Source: Arthrobacter oryzae (GTDB taxonomy: Bacteria > Actinomycetota > Actinomycetes > Actinomycetales > Micrococcaceae). From it: a stretch of 64,000 nt of DNA. This document shows, in pieces, positions 35,312 to 50,895 of the stretch; position 1 is the stretch's first letter, and each line of letters starts with the position of its first letter. The position numbers were made by a program, and so were the translations under genes. The stretch is taken from NCBI RefSeq assembly GCF_030812315.1, contig NZ_JAUSSM010000002.1, positions 434,001 to 498,000 on the forward strand. Reading direction: 5' to 3'. Under the pieces are notes generated by a model. That model saw only the letters and a program-made list of their open reading frames with translations, made no database searches and had not been told where the DNA came from.

Positions 35312-35658
35312 ATATTCCTTTGGGCGGTATTCGGATGGACCTGTTTCTCGTTCATAAAATCTACCAGCGCCCGGCGCTGGTGAATGCCGAGCCCCCGCAG
35401 CCTGCGGGACGCGGCAATGCCCAGCTCGTCCATGATGGCCGCCGCCCGCACACGGCCGATCCCGGGCAGGGCCTCGAGCATCTCGGAAACCTTCATGCGC
35501 GCCAGGGCGGAATCGCCGTCGCCGGAAGTGATGAGGTCAGCCACGGAGAGCATTCCCGACTTCAGCTGTTCCTTGGCTTCAGCCCGGGCAGCCCGTGCGG
35601 CCGCAGCCTTGCCCAGGGCGTCCGCGCGTTCCTGCTCCGTCAAGGGCCGTAAGCTCAC
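35308..35658 (-). CDS. mihF: Actinobacterial integration host factor (mIHF)
   Basis: A 116-residue nucleoid protein of the actinobacterial IHF family. The family core is visible: [18 protein letters not shown], then [38 protein letters not shown], which includes the helix-two-turns-helix DNA-binding element. I chose the GTG at 35658: it matches the usual family N-terminus and has GGGGGTGA five bases upstream. The longer TTG start at 35691 lacks a ribosome-binding site. It overlaps gmk by four bases. Confidence 0.92.
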   Translation of the reverse strand: MSLRPLTEQERADALGKAAAARAARAEAKEQLKSGMLSVADLITSGDGDSALARMKVSEMLEALPGIGRVRAAAIMDELGIAASRRLRGLGIHQRRALVDFMNEKQVHPNTAQRNM

Positions 35659-35765
35659 TTCCGTCACCCCCGAATCGTCAGTCTGATCCAAGGCATCGGC
35701 CGTTGGAGTCCTCCTGAACCTACCCTTTGCCCGGCGCAGAAATCAATGCCGCAGAAATCAATGGA

Positions 35766-36621
35766 TCAGCTGGTCAGCAGCGGTTCCAGGGTTCGCAGGG
35801 CAGCCTCGCGAAGCCCGCCAACAGCGGGACCCGCCGAGAGGATGTCCCTGCTCGAGGTGCCAAGAACCTGCGCGTAGGCGGCGCCGAACGTTGCCCGCAG
35901 ATCCGCCGCGGTGGCGCCCTGTGCACCGAGCCCGGGTGCGAGGATGATCCCCCGCACCGCCTCCAGGTCCAGCTGCAGGTCCTGCAGTGCTCCGCCCACG
36001 GTGGCGCCAACCACCAGGCCGACTGAGCCGAAGGTTCCGGCGTACCGGCGGTTCTCCGCAGCTGCCGCGTCGGTGATCCGGCGCGCCACGGAATCCGCGC
36101 CGCCCACGTGCTGGACGGAGGCGCCTTCCGGGTTGGACGTCAGGGCCAGGACGAACACACCGCGGCCGTACTCCGCTGCAAGGTCCAGCGCGGGGCGCAG
36201 GGATTCGAAGCCAAGGTACGGGCTCAAGGTCACCGAATCCGCGGCTAACGAGGAGCCGTCCCGGAGCCAAGCGTCGGCATAGGCGGCCATGGTGGAGCCG
36301 ATGTCCCCGCGCTTGGCGTCCGCGATGGTCAGCACGCCGGCATCGGCGGCGGCTGCGAGGGTGCGTTCCAGCACCGCCATTCCCGCCGAGCCGTGCCGTT
36401 CGTACAGGGCCACCTGCGGCTTCACCGCGGCAGCGAGCGAACCCACTGCCTCCACAACGGTGAGCGAGAAGCGCTCAAGGCCAGCGGCGTCGTCGTTCAG
36501 TCCCCAGGCCTTCAGGAGCCCGGGGTGGGGATCGATCCCGACGCACAGCGGACCGCGGTCCGCCATGGCCTGGCCGAGCCGGGAGCCGAAGGACTCCCGG
36601 CCGGCCGTTGCTGCTGCGGAC

Positions 36622-36629
<8 letters not shown>
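35766..36629 (-). CDS. pyrF: Orotidine-5'-phosphate decarboxylase (mycobacterial type)
   Basis: A 287-residue enzyme making UMP. The catalytic Asp-Lys-Asp motif is in [20 protein letters not shown]. The N-terminal [18 protein letters not shown] and the length above 270 residues mark it as the long, mycobacterial-type (PyrF type 2) enzyme. The start ATG at 36629 overlaps the end of carB by eight bases, so it is in the pyrimidine operon. Confidence 0.95.
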
Positions 36630-39962
<3,333 letters not shown>

Positions 39963-39963
<1 letters not shown>

Positions 39964-41213
39964 TACTTCTTGTCCTCAGTCTTGGAATCGGTGGAAGGCT
40001 TAGGGGTGGCGGCGGCTGCCTTCTTCGTGTCCGCCATCAGCTCGATGAAGCGGTCAAAAAGGTAGGCGGCGTCGTGCGGTCCGGAGGCGGCTTCCGGGTG
40101 GTACTGCACCGAGAAGGCCGGGATATCCAGGCAGGAGAGGCCTTCCACGACGTCGTCGTTAAGGCTGACGTGGCTGACCTCAACACGGCCGTAGCGCTCC
40201 TCGGGAGCCTGGGTGGCGCCGTCGAGCGGGGCGTCCACGGCGAAGCCGTGGTTCTGCGAGGTGATTTCCACCTTGCCGGTGCGGCGGTCCATCACGGGCT
40301 GGTTGATGCCGCGGTGCCCGTAGCGGAGCTTGTAGGTGCCGAAGCCCAGGGCGCGGCCCAGGATCTGGTTGCCGAAGCAGATGCCGAAGTACGGCAGCTT
40401 CTCGTCCAGCACCGAGCGGAGCAGCTTGACCTGGTTGTCGGCCGTGGCGGGGTCGCCCGGACCGTTGGACATAAAGAAGCCGTCCGGGTTGACTGCCTGG
40501 ACGTCCGCCAGCGTGGCGGTCGCGGGCAGGACGTGGACGCGGATGCCCCGCTCGGCGAAGCGGATGGGGGTCATCCGCTTGATGCCGAGGTCGATCGCGG
40601 CGATGCTGAACAACGGCTCGCCGTCCCAGCCCCAGTCCTTGGGTTCCACGATGTATGACTCGTCCACGCTGACTTCCTCGGCGAGGCGGGCGCCTTCCAT
40701 CGGGGCGCTGGCCAGGACCGTGTCCACCAGTTCCTTATCGGTGGCACGGGCGGCCTCGCCGGAGAAGATCCCGGCGCGCATGGTCTTGTGTTCGCGCAGG
40801 TGGCGGGTGATGGCACGGGTGTCAACGCCCTGGATGCCGACGATGCCCTGTTCCACGAGTTCGGAGTCAAGGGACCGTTCCGAACGCCAGTTGGAGGGCC
40901 GGCGTGCCGCGTCGCGGACAATGTAGCCGGCCACCCAGATGCGGCGGGACTCGGCGTCGTCGGCGTTCACTCCGGTGTTGCCGATGTGCGGCGCCGTCTG
41001 GACCACAAGCTGGCGGGCGTAGGAGGGGTCGGTGATGGTCTCCTGGTAGCCGGTCATGCCGGTGGCGAAGACTGCCTCGCCCAGGGCTGTCCCGGTGGCG
41101 CCGTAGCTGCGGCCGCGGAAGATGCGGCCGTCCTCGAGCACCAGCACCGCCGGCGTGGAAATTTCCGTTTCAGGTGCGGTACCTGCGTTTGCTGTCACTT
41201 CTGTCTCTGTCAC
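39963..41213 (-). CDS. carA: Carbamoyl phosphate synthase small subunit
   Basis: A 416-residue glutaminase subunit. The N-terminal domain shows [21 protein letters not shown] and [15 protein letters not shown]. The C-terminal class I glutamine amidotransferase domain has the nucleophile Cys in [23 protein letters not shown], and the His-Glu in [16 protein letters not shown] used the GTG at 41213, with GGAAAG seven bases upstream; an ATG at 41237 with a poor site is also in frame. It lies five bases after the PH-like gene and directly before carB. Confidence 0.95.
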
Positions 41214-41217
41214 GTTG

Positions 41218-41739
41218 TTACTTTCCACTATCGGCATCTGCCTGAGGGGCTGCGGAGATCAATTCTTGAAAGGCTTCGAGGAGGACCGGCTTGTCGTCGG
41301 CGCGCCGGGACCGGAAACCGGTGTCCAGCTCACGGCTTCCCAGCGTCCAGCTGACCACCAGGAGTCCGCCCTTTTCGACGAATTTCCCGGCCATGCCGCT
41401 CTCCTGGCGGACTCCGGTGAGCCTCGCTGCCGGGATGAAAACGGGCGATGCTCCGGAACGTTCGAACAGCACGCCTTCCGGGTGGATGGTGAGCTCGGCG
41501 TTGGTGCGGATTCCAAGGCCGTGGACGGCGATGCGGTCCAGCCAGTCGCCGGCTGTGGTGGTGGCAACGTACTGGCCCGCCGCCGTGGCCAGCGGCAGGC
41601 TCAGTTCCGCGGGAACGGCCGGCAGCTGTTCGACGTCGGACTGGCGCCGCAGCCGGTTCCGCCAGCCGATGCCGATGAGAACCAGCACGATGGCGATGAG
41701 CGGAAGCGTGGTTACCAGCGACAGGAGTTTCGTGTCCAT
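41218..41739 (-). CDS. Membrane-anchored PH-like domain protein in the pyr operon
   Basis: A 173-residue protein: one N-terminal transmembrane helix (about 8-25, [16 protein letters not shown]), a basic juxtamembrane stretch (RNRLRRQSD), then a soluble domain of about 130 residues with [16 protein letters not shown] and [23 protein letters not shown]. It corresponds to the PH-like protein that actinobacteria commonly keep between pyrC and carA. The function is unknown. The start overlaps the pyrC stop as TGATG, and the stop is five bases before the carA GTG, so it is fully embedded in the operon. Confidence 0.8.
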   Translation of the reverse strand: MDTKLLSLVTTLPLIAIVLVLIGIGWRNRLRRQSDVEQLPAVPAELSLPLATAAGQYVATTTAGDWLDRIAVHGLGIRTNAELTIHPEGVLFERSGASPVFIPAARLTGVRQESGMAGKFVEKGGLLVVSWTLGSRELDTGFRSRRADDKPVLLEAFQELISAAPQADADSGK

Positions 41740-43133
41740 CAGTACCCGCCGGCCGGGGCGGTAGCAGGCGCGTCGGCCGGGGCGGTAGCAGGCGCGTCGG
41801 CCGGGTACCGGTACGGGGTGTTGAGGTGTCCGTCGAGGACCGTGGGATGGCCCCTGAAGAAGGTCGCCACGACCCTGCCGGGAAGTTCCCTGCCGGCGAA
41901 CGGAGAGTTACGGCCCATGGTTGCCATCTTAGAAGGGTCCACGGTCCAGCGCGCAGCCGGGTCCACCAGTGTGACGTTGGCGGGTTCGCCGGCCTCCAGC
42001 GGGCGTCCCTGGTCGGCAACGCGGCCGATCACGGCGGGAACGGTGGAGGTGACGCGGGCGAAATCCTCCCAGCCCATCAGGCCGGTTTCGATCATGCTGT
42101 CCTGGACGACGGACAGGGCAGTTTCGAGCCCGGTCATGCCCATGGCCGCCTGCGCCCATTCGCATTCCTTGTGTTCGCTGGGGTGCGGGGCGTGGTCCGT
42201 TCCGACGACGTCGATGGTGCCGTCGGCCAGGGCGGCACGGAGCGCCTGGACGTCGGAGTCGGTGCGCAGCGGCGGGTTGACCTTGTAGACGGGGTCGTAG
42301 CTGCGGACGAGTTCGTCAGTGAGCAGCAGGTGGTGGGGCGTCACTTCGGCGGTGACGTTGATCCCCCGTGCTTTGGCCCAGCGGATGATTTCCACTGATC
42401 CTGCCGTGGAGACGTGGCAGACGTGGAGCCTTGAACCGACGTGCTGGGCAAGCAGGACGTCGCGGGCAATGATGCTTTCCTCGGCCACCGCCGGCCAGCC
42501 TGTCAGGCCGAGCACAGCCGAGACGTCGCCTTCGTTCATCTGCGCGCCGGCGGTGAGCCGGGGCTCCTGCGCGTGCTGGGCCACGACGCCGTCGAACGCC
42601 TTGACGTATTCGAGGGCGCGGCGCATCAGCACGGGATCGTGGACGCAGATGCCGTCATCGGAGAAGACACGGACCTTAGCGCGGGAGTCTGCCATGGCGC
42701 CGAGCTCGGCCAGCTGCTCGCCCGCGAGGCCCACGGTCACGGCGCCGACGGGACGGACGTCTACCCAGCCTGCGGCGCGTCCCAGGCTGTGGACCTGTTC
42801 CACGACGCCGGCGGTGTCGGCAACGGGGTTGCTGTTAGCCATGGCGTGCACGGCGGTGTAGCCGCCGAGGGCTGCGGCGCGTGTGCCGGTCTCCACGGTT
42901 TCGGCGTCTTCCCGTCCGGGTTCGCGGAGGTGCGTGTGGATGTCCACCATGCCGGGAAGTGCCACCAGGCCGGCAGCCTCAATGACGGTGGCGCCGTCCG
43001 CTGCAAGGTCCCGGCCCCGTTCGGCGATGACGCCGTCGCGGATCAGGAGGTCTTCGGCTGCGCCGCCGAGGATCGCCGCGCCGCGGATAAGGTAGGCGCC
43101 CGTGTTGGCTGCATCCTGTTGTTTGTGTGCCAT
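41739..43133 (-). CDS. pyrC: Dihydroorotase
   Basis: A 464-residue amidohydrolase closing carbamoyl aspartate to dihydroorotate. The metal-binding HTH motif is in [18 protein letters not shown]. Other ligands are in [16 protein letters not shown] and VVGTDHAPH, with the catalytic Asp in the latter. The C-terminus ends with a duplicated ADAPATAP unit encoded by two perfect 24-bp repeats (41752-41799), which looks like a recent expansion outside the enzyme core. It overlaps neighbours by one base on each side. Confidence 0.95.
   Translation of the reverse strand: MAHKQQDAANTGAYLIRGAAILGGAAEDLLIRDGVIAERGRDLAADGATVIEAAGLVALPGMVDIHTHLREPGREDAETVETGTRAAALGGYTAVHAMANSNPVADTAGVVEQVHSLGRAAGWVDVRPVGAVTVGLAGEQLAELGAMADSRAKVRVFSDDGICVHDPVLMRRALEYVKAFDGVVAQHAQEPRLTAGAQMNEGDVSAVLGLTGWPAVAEESIIARDVLLAQHVGSRLHVCHVSTAGSVEIIRWAKARGINVTAEVTPHHLLLTDELVRSYDPVYKVNPPLRTDSDVQALRAALADGTIDVVGTDHAPHPSEHKECEWAQAAMGMTGLETALSVVQDSMIETGLMGWEDFARVTSTVPAVIGRVADQGRPLEAGEPANVTLVDPAARWTVDPSKMATMGRNSPFAGRELPGRVVATFFRGHPTVLDGHLNTPYRYPADAPATAPADAPATAPAGGY
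41752..41799. repeat. Two tandem 24-bp repeats in the pyrC 3' end
   Basis: Two identical copies of a 24-base unit (41752-41775 and 41776-41799) encode ADAPATAP twice in the pyrC tail. The length keeps the frame, so copy number could vary without breaking the gene. Confidence 0.9.
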
Positions 43134-44146
43134 CAGTGGCGCTCCTTGGTGGAATAGGCGGCGTTGGGGGGTGCGGCTGGTTCGCGGGTGTCCCCGGAGA
43201 GCAGCAGGTAAAGTGCGGCCATCCGGACGGACACGCCGTTCCGCACCTGTGCCAGCACGGTTGACCGGGGTGAGTCCGCGGCCGCGGAGGAAATTTCAAG
43301 ACCGCGGTTCATGGGACCGGGGTGCATGATGATGGTGTCCTTCAGGCCCAGCTTGTCCAGGGCGCGGAGGCGGTTGTCGTCGAAGCCCCAGCGGCGGGAG
43401 TATTCGCGCGTTGTGGGGAAGAAGGATGCATTCATCCGTTCGCCCTGGACGCGCAGCATCATAACGGCGTCGACGCCCTTGGCCAGGGTCTCGTCCATGT
43501 TGTAGCTGACGCTGCAGGGCCACTGCCCGACGCCGATGGGCAGCAGGGTGGGCGGCGCCACCAGGGTGACCTCCGCCCCGAGGGTGCGGAGCAGCCAGAC
43601 GTTCGAGCGGGCCACGCGGGAGTGCAGCACGTCGCCGGCGATGGCGACCCGCATGCCCTTCAGGTCCGCCCCGGCGGACGGTGTCCCGTTCAACCGGGCC
43701 CAGTGGCGGCGCATGGTGAAAGCATCCAGCAGCGCCTGGGTGGGGTGCTCGTGGGTGCCGTCGCCGGCGTTGATGACGGCGGCGTCGATCCAGTCCGTGG
43801 CTGCCAGCCGGTGCGGCGCACCGGAGGCCCAGTGGCGGATGACGACGGCGTCGGCCCCCATGGCGGCCAGCGTTTGGGCCGTGTCCTTGAGGGACTCGCC
43901 CTTGGAGACGGAGGATCCCTTGGCGGCGAAGTTGATGACGTCCGCGGACAGCCGCTTGGCTGCCGCTTCAAAGGAGATGCGGGTGCGGGTGGAATCCTCG
44001 AAGAACAGGTTCACAACCGTGCGTCCGCGCAGGGCGGGCAGCTTTTTGACTTCCCGGTCTCCCACTGCCGCCATTTCCTCGGCGGTGTCGAGGATGCGGA
44101 TGGCGTTGCCCAGGCTGAGGTCTTCGGTGGAGAGCAGGTGCTTCAT
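43133..44146 (-). CDS. pyrB: Aspartate carbamoyltransferase catalytic subunit
   Basis: A 337-residue transcarbamylase. The carbamoyl phosphate-binding [18 protein letters not shown] is near residue 50, and [16 protein letters not shown] is near 135. No pyrI is present, as in most actinobacteria. The ATG at 44146 overlaps the pyrR stop (ATGA). Second gene of the pyr operon. Confidence 0.97.
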   Translation of the reverse strand: MKHLLSTEDLSLGNAIRILDTAEEMAAVGDREVKKLPALRGRTVVNLFFEDSTRTRISFEAAAKRLSADVINFAAKGSSVSKGESLKDTAQTLAAMGADAVVIRHWASGAPHRLAATDWIDAAVINAGDGTHEHPTQALLDAFTMRRHWARLNGTPSAGADLKGMRVAIAGDVLHSRVARSNVWLLRTLGAEVTLVAPPTLLPIGVGQWPCSVSYNMDETLAKGVDAVMMLRVQGERMNASFFPTTREYSRRWGFDDNRLRALDKLGLKDTIIMHPGPMNRGLEISSAAADSPRSTVLAQVRNGVSVRMAALYLLLSGDTREPAAPPNAAYSTKERH

Positions 44147-44727
44147 GCGCCTGCCTCAATGACCACTTCGTTGACCGGGGTGCCGTCAACGGAATCGGTC
44201 TCTTCAAGCCGGACCCGGACCTTTTCGGAGGAGGAGGTGGGGAGGTTCTTGCCGACGTGGTCGGCGCGGATGGGCAGTTCGCGGTGGCCGCGGTCGATCA
44301 TGACGGCAAGCCGGACGATGCGCGGGCGGCCGAGGTCCACGATGGCGTCGAGGGCCGCGCGGATGGTCCGGCCGGAGTAGAGGACGTCATCGATCAGGAC
44401 CACCACCTTGTTGTCGATGCCGGTGCGCGGCAGCTGCGTGGGGTACGGGGGCCGCGTGGGCTGGTGGGAGAGATCGTCCCGGAACATGGTGACGTCCAGC
44501 TGGCCGACGATGGCAGCGGCGTCCACGGTGGGATCGGCGGCGGCAATTTTCTTGGCCAGCCGGACTGCCAGCGGGTAGCCGCGGCGCGGAATGCCGAGCA
44601 GCACCAGATCCTGGGAACCCTTATTGGCCTCGAGGATCTCATGGGCGATACGAGTGAGTGCACGGTCAATATCCGCAGAGTTGAGCACAACCCTGGCCGG
44701 AACCGGTGCTTCTGTGACTGAAGTCAA
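44143..44727 (-). CDS. pyrR: PyrR bifunctional regulator / uracil phosphoribosyltransferase
   Basis: A 194-residue PRTase-fold protein. The PRPP-binding motif is [21 protein letters not shown]. It also has [21 protein letters not shown]. PyrR binds pyr mRNA in a UMP-dependent manner; in mycobacteria it acts on translation rather than through a long attenuator. I chose the TTG at 44727, with GGGGAGA six bases upstream. A GTG at 44754 in the same frame coincides with the predicted transcription start and could be a leaderless alternative. First gene of the pyr operon. Confidence 0.92.
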   Translation of the reverse strand: MTSVTEAPVPARVVLNSADIDRALTRIAHEILEANKGSQDLVLLGIPRRGYPLAVRLAKKIAAADPTVDAAAIVGQLDVTMFRDDLSHQPTRPPYPTQLPRTGIDNKVVVLIDDVLYSGRTIRAALDAIVDLGRPRIVRLAVMIDRGHRELPIRADHVGKNLPTSSSEKVRVRLEETDSVDGTPVNEVVIEAGA

Positions 44728-44760
44728 CGCTCGTCTCCCCTTTCCCCGCCTCACGGGACG

Positions 44761-44789
44761 GAATTAAAAAAGGAACATTTGCTCTTCAA
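44761..44789 (-). promoter_or_regulatory. Candidate pyr operon promoter
   Basis: TTGAAG (44789-44784), 17 bases, TAATTC (44766-44761): a reasonable sigma-70-type promoter in the otherwise GC-rich space before pyrR. The predicted start near 44754 leaves a leader of fewer than 30 bases, too short for a Bacillus-type PyrR attenuator. Confidence 0.45.
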
Positions 44790-44934
44790 AATTACCACAC
44801 GCGGCATCCCGGCCCGCCTGCCCGGCCGCGGGCGGGCAGGCGTTTAACATCACACCCACGGGCCGGTGAGGACCGCCGCAGCGACGGCGCTCCCGCCTTG
44901 GAAGCGACGGGGCGAGGGACATAGGCTCAGTCCC

Positions 44935-46215
44935 ATGACATCGAACGAGCACTGGCCGCAGCACAATCCATCCGGCGGTCAACGCTACGGGCAGCAGCCC
45001 CCATGGCCCGGACAGCCTCTGCCCCAGCAGGCCAATCCCACGTGGATGGGCCAGGTCCGGCCCGATCACTACCGGGCTGCACCTGCCAACAGCTTTGCGC
45101 CGGCCGCCCACACGGTGATGCCGCCTGCACTTGCCGGGAACCGCACCACTATGGGAGTCATGGGGCTTGTAGGCGGCGGGGGCTTCCTTGCCTTCGCCAG
45201 CCTCTTCCTTGTCCTCCCCTACCTCGTGGGCAACACGGGCGTCACCGGATTCGTGATCGGCTTCATCGCCTCCCTGATTCCGCTCAGCGCCGTGCTGCTG
45301 GCCGTCTACTTCATCGACCGCTGGGAGCCCGAGCCCAAGCGGCTGCTGTTGTTTGCCTTCCTCTGGGGTGCCGCCGTGTCCATTTCCGTCACGCTGCTGA
45401 TCCAGCCGTTCTTCGCACTGGCGGCAGCACCGCCGGTCGGCATGGACTACAGGACCTTTGCCGTGACCGTGCAGGCCCCGGTCGTGGAGGAGTTCGCCAA
45501 GTCCCTGGGCCTGCTGCTGCTCCTGGTCTTCGCGCGGAAGCACTTCGACGGCCCCGTGGACGGCGTGGTGTTCGCCTTCACCATTGCCGGCGGCTTCGCT
45601 TTCACGGAAAACATCCTGTACTTCGGGCGGGCAATCGCCGAGTCCAGCACACCCGGCACCGACCTCGCGGTCGTTTTCTTCCTTCGGGGCGTGATGTCCC
45701 CGTTTGCGCACGCCATTTTCACCGGAGCCACGGGACTCATCCTCGGTTTCGCCGCACGCCGCTGGCACACCGGAATGTCGGTGGTCGCGTTCTTCGTCGG
45801 CCTGGCCCCGGCGATGTTCCTGCACAGCATGTGGAACAGCATGGGCCAGGACTTCCTGGTTCAGTACATCGTGGTGCAGGTGCCCATCTTCGTGCTGGCC
45901 GTCGTCGTCATTGTGGTGCTCCGCGTGGCGGAATCACGGCTAACGCGGCAGCGGCTCCAGGAATATGCCGCCGCAGGGTGGTTCACGCCGCCGGAAGTGG
46001 AGATGCTGTCGACTGCCGGCGGCCGCCGGTCCGCGGTGCGCTGGGCAAAGCAGTTCGGCCGGGCGCCGCAGATGAAGTCCTTCCTTCGTTCGGCCACCCA
46101 GCTGGCCTTCACCCGGCAACGAATCCTCAGCGGGCGGGACGTCCCTGCCCACCAGCTCGACGAGCACCGCCAGCTGGCGGAAGTCGTGGCCCGGCGGGAC
46201 GCTGTGCTGCGCTGA
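44935..46215 (+). CDS. PrsW family intramembrane metalloprotease
   Basis: A 426-residue membrane protein. A Gln/Pro-rich cytoplasmic N-terminus of about 70 residues is followed by eight or so hydrophobic segments. The PrsW/YhfC signatures are visible: EEFAKSLG (E-E-x-x-K), GFAFTENILYFG (F-x-x-x-E-N) and MSPFAHAIFTG (catalytic-site His), plus HSMWNS further on. A charged tail of about 100 residues is at the C-terminus. PrsW of Bacillus cleaves the anti-sigma factor RsiW; the substrate here is unknown. I used the ATG at 44935 rather than the frame opening at 44866. It is divergent from pyrR and convergent with nusB. Confidence 0.88.
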   Translation: MTSNEHWPQHNPSGGQRYGQQPPWPGQPLPQQANPTWMGQVRPDHYRAAPANSFAPAAHTVMPPALAGNRTTMGVMGLVGGGGFLAFASLFLVLPYLVGNTGVTGFVIGFIASLIPLSAVLLAVYFIDRWEPEPKRLLLFAFLWGAAVSISVTLLIQPFFALAAAPPVGMDYRTFAVTVQAPVVEEFAKSLGLLLLLVFARKHFDGPVDGVVFAFTIAGGFAFTENILYFGRAIAESSTPGTDLAVVFFLRGVMSPFAHAIFTGATGLILGFAARRWHTGMSVVAFFVGLAPAMFLHSMWNSMGQDFLVQYIVVQVPIFVLAVVVIVVLRVAESRLTRQRLQEYAAAGWFTPPEVEMLSTAGGRRSAVRWAKQFGRAPQMKSFLRSATQLAFTRQRILSGRDVPAHQLDEHRQLAEVVARRDAVLR

Positions 46216-46279
46216 GGCAAGGGCTTGTCCGTCGCCAGAACACCCGGCCAAATGGAAACGGAAAAGGCGGAGATACGGG

Positions 46280-46319
46280 AAAGGGCCGGCGCCCGCCGTG
46301 AGGCGGGCACCGGCCCTTT
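46280..46319. terminator. Bidirectional terminator between PrsW gene and nusB
   Basis: A 17-base-pair stem with one mismatch (AAAGGGCCGG-C-GCCCGCC and its complement) and a GTGA loop. It has an A-run on the left and a T-run on the right, so it can work for both converging genes. Confidence 0.9.
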
Positions 46320-46332
46320 ACACCGGCTGCGG

Positions 46333-46743
46333 CTAGGCCAGCAGCGACGGCTTCAGCTGCTGGAGCCGGCCCAGCAGGCCGTTGATGAACGACGGCGACT
46401 CGTCCGTGGACAGCGTTTTCGCCAGGGCGACGGCCTCGCTGACGGCTACGCCGTCGGGAACGTCATCGTTGTAGAGCAGTTCCCACGTGCCGATGCGCAG
46501 GATGATGCGGTCCACCGAGGGCATGCGTTCCAGTGTCCAACCCTGCGAGTAGGTCTCCAGGAATTCGTCGATGGCAACCTGGTGGGACACCACGCCTTCG
46601 ACGATCTCGAGGGTATAGGGGTTGACGATCTGGTCGGTTTTTTCGCGGCGGGACCGCAGCACATCAAAAGCCGAAAGGGAGCGTTGCTCCGCCTCGAAGA
46701 GAACATCCAGGGCCCGGTTACGGGCCTTACCGCGGGCGCTCAC
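46333..46743 (-). CDS. nusB: Transcription antitermination factor NusB
   Basis: A 136-residue all-helical protein starting MSARGKARNRALDVLFEAEQRS, with ILRIGTWELLYNDDVPDGVAVSEAVALAKTLSTD in the C-terminal half, which is the NusB signature (read here as consecutive short pieces). It pairs with NusE to bind boxA in rRNA antitermination. The start is GTG at 46743, overlapping the efp stop as TAGTG. Confidence 0.96.
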   Translation of the reverse strand: MSARGKARNRALDVLFEAEQRSLSAFDVLRSRREKTDQIVNPYTLEIVEGVVSHQVAIDEFLETYSQGWTLERMPSVDRIILRIGTWELLYNDDVPDGVAVSEAVALAKTLSTDESPSFINGLLGRLQQLKPSLLA

Positions 46744-47306
46744 TAGTCGTTGACCCGACCGAGGTAGCTGCCGTCGCGGGTGTCGACCTTGACCTTGGTG
46801 TTGTTCTCAACGAACAGCGGCACCTGGATCTCGTAGCCAGTTTCCAGCGTTGCCGGCTTGGTGCCGGCGGAGGAGCGGTCGCCCTGCAGGCCCGGCTCGG
46901 TGTAGGTGATTTCGAGGACAACGCTCGGCGGGAGCTCGATGTACAGCGGAGTGCCTTCGTGGATGGCGATGTTGACCATCTGGTTTTCCAGCATGAAGTT
47001 GGTGGCGTCGCCTACCGTGGCACCGGAAACGGTGATCTGGTCGAAGTCCTGGGTGTCCATGAACACGAAGTCAGCGCCGTCCTGGTACAGGTACTGGTAG
47101 TCGCGGCGGTCAACCGTGGCAGTCTCGATCTTGAGGCCGGCGTTGAAGGTCTTGTCGACCACCTTGCCGGACATGACGTTGCGCATCTTGGTGCGGACGA
47201 AAGCGCCGCCCTTGCCCGGCTTGACGTGCTGGAACTCGATGATGTTCCAGAGCTGGCCCTCAAGCTTCAGCACGGTTCCGTTCTTGATGTCGTTTGTGGT
47301 TGCCAC
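46743..47306 (-). CDS. efp: Translation elongation factor P
   Basis: A 187-residue three-domain protein that relieves ribosome stalling at polyproline. The tip loop is [12 protein letters not shown], with Lys at about position 32 as in the modified Lys of E. coli EF-P. No modifying enzyme gene is nearby, and actinobacteria generally use unmodified EF-P. The start is GTG at 47306, with AGAGGA upstream. Cotranscribed with nusB. Confidence 0.97.
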   Translation of the reverse strand: MATTNDIKNGTVLKLEGQLWNIIEFQHVKPGKGGAFVRTKMRNVMSGKVVDKTFNAGLKIETATVDRRDYQYLYQDGADFVFMDTQDFDQITVSGATVGDATNFMLENQMVNIAIHEGTPLYIELPPSVVLEITYTEPGLQGDRSSAGTKPATLETGYEIQVPLFVENNTKVKVDTRDGSYLGRVND

Positions 47307-47449
47307 TGATATCCTCTGGTTTCTATCTGACTGCTTCTAGCTGCCAGCCGGTTATGTCAGGCAGGCACGCCAAAAGGCCGCCAGCGAGTATTTGTCAAAA
47401 ATCCAAGAACCATTCTACCGGTAATGCCGGCGGGCTCGCGCGACGGCCG

Positions 47450-47982
47450 CTAGGCCGCCATTTCCAGGACGTTCCGTGCCCGCTGCAGCGCAACGGTGGA
47501 AGAGTAGATCAGCGCGGCGTCCGCGGACCCTGCGACCCTCAGGTCCAGGGCTTTCGCGAACTCATCAACGGCGGCCGCGGTGTTGCCGCCGGCGTAGTAC
47601 GCACGTCCCAGGTGCTGGTGCGCCAGCGCTTCCAGCTCGGTTCCCTGGACCTCCCCCAGGAGCTGGCGGAAAAGATCCACGGCACGGTCGAAACGCCTGG
47701 AAACCCGCAGCACCTCGGCTTCGAAGGCGCGCAGCCGGAAGGATTCGGGATCGTTGTAGCGTGCCTCGGCCAGGAGCTCCGCGGCGTCGGCGGCATGGCC
47801 TTCCACCAGCAGGACCATGATGCGGTCCGCCGGATCCGAGGACGCCTGAAGGGCGGAGCTGCAGGCTTCCTCGTTAACGATTCCGGGCATCAGGGTGTCC
47901 GGGTTGATCTTGATGCCCGGGAAACCCGCATCCGGCCACTCACTCGTGCCGCCCATGGAATCCATCATCATGTCGGTCATCA

Positions 47983-47983
<1 letters not shown>
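47450..47983 (-). CDS. Tetratricopeptide-repeat-like protein
   Basis: A 177-residue soluble protein. The C-terminal two thirds are helical with TPR-like pairs: FRLRAFEAEVLRVSRRFDRA, then ALAHQHLGRAYYAGGNTAAA and VDEFAKALDLRV. The N-terminal part (ca. 1-50), rich in Met, Asp and Gly, is not recognised. The ATG at 47983 overlaps the aroB stop as TGATG and has AGGAGA ten bases upstream. It follows aroB in many related actinobacteria. The function is unknown. Confidence 0.8.
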
Positions 47984-49669
<1,686 letters not shown>

Positions 49670-49670
<1 letters not shown>

Positions 49671-50869
49671 TACTGGCCGATCGAGTCCAGGGACGCCGGA
49701 ATGTTGTCCAGGTAACCCTTGATGTTGCGTGCCGTCTCCGCGACGGAATCACCGCCGAACTTCTCTGCCACAGCCTCGGCGAGCACCAGCGCCACCATGG
49801 CTTCGGCCACGACGCCCGCTGCCGGGACGGCACAGACATCGGAGCGCTGGTGGTGGGCCTTCGCGGCCTCCCCGGTGCTCACGTCGATGGTCTTCAGGGC
49901 GCGGGGAACGGTGGCGATGGGCTTCATCGCCGCACGGACACGCAGGACATCGCCGATGCTCATGCCGCCTTCGATGCCGCCGGCCCGGTTGCTGGTGCGG
50001 ATGATCCGGCCGTCGGAATCCTTGACGATTTCGTCGTGGGCGGCGGAGCCCCGGCGGGATGCCGTGAGGAATCCGTCGCCAACCTCAACACCCTTAATTG
50101 CCTGGATGCCCATCAGGGCAGCGGCAAGGCGGGAGTCCAGGCGGCGGTCCCAGTGAACGTAGCTGCCGAGTCCGGGCGGGAGGCCGTAGGCCAGGACCTC
50201 CACCACACCGCCGAGGGTTTCGCCTTCCTTATGGGCGGCGTCAACCTCGGCCACCATGGCGTCCGAGGTTTCCCGGTCGAAGCAGCGGAGGGGATCTGCG
50301 TCGAGGGCTATCACATTGGCCGGCGAGGGCAGCGGCCGGCCTTCGGGCACGGTGACGCTGGCGATGGAAACCGTGTGGCTGACAAGTTCGATGCCGAGCT
50401 GCTTGAGGAACTGCGCCGCCACGGTGCCCAGGGCAACGCGGGTGGCGGTTTCACGGGCGCTGGCACGCTCCAGTACCGGGCGGGCTTCGTCGAAGCCGTA
50501 CTTCTGCATTCCCGTGAAGTCGGCGTGGCCGGGACGGGGCCGCGTCAGCGGTGCGTTGCGGGCCTGGTCGGCGAGGATGTCGGGGTCCACGGGGTCGGCA
50601 GCCATGATCTGCTCCCATTTGGGCCACTCCGTGTTGCCCACCTGGATGGCCACCGGACCGCCCTGGGTGATGCCGTGGCGCACTCCGCCGAGGACGGTAA
50701 CGACGTCCTGCTCGAACTTCATCCGGGCCCCGCGGCCGTAGCCGAGGCGACGGCGGGCTAGGGCATCGGCGATCTGGCTGCTGGTGAGTTCAACACCGGC
50801 AGGCACGCCTTCAATTATTCCGACCAGTGCCGGACCATGGGATTCACCGGCAGTCAACCAACGCAACAT
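49670..50869 (-). CDS. aroC: Chorismate synthase
   Basis: A 399-residue FMN-dependent enzyme, last step to chorismate. It starts [21 protein letters not shown] with the first signature, followed by [25 protein letters not shown] and the second signature near [16 protein letters not shown] prefer the ATG at 50869, with AGGATGG upstream, which gives the normal N-terminus. First of aroC-aroK-aroB; 26 bases after aroE. Confidence 0.97.
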
Positions 50870-50895
50870 ACAATCCATCCTGCCACGTAGGGCGG

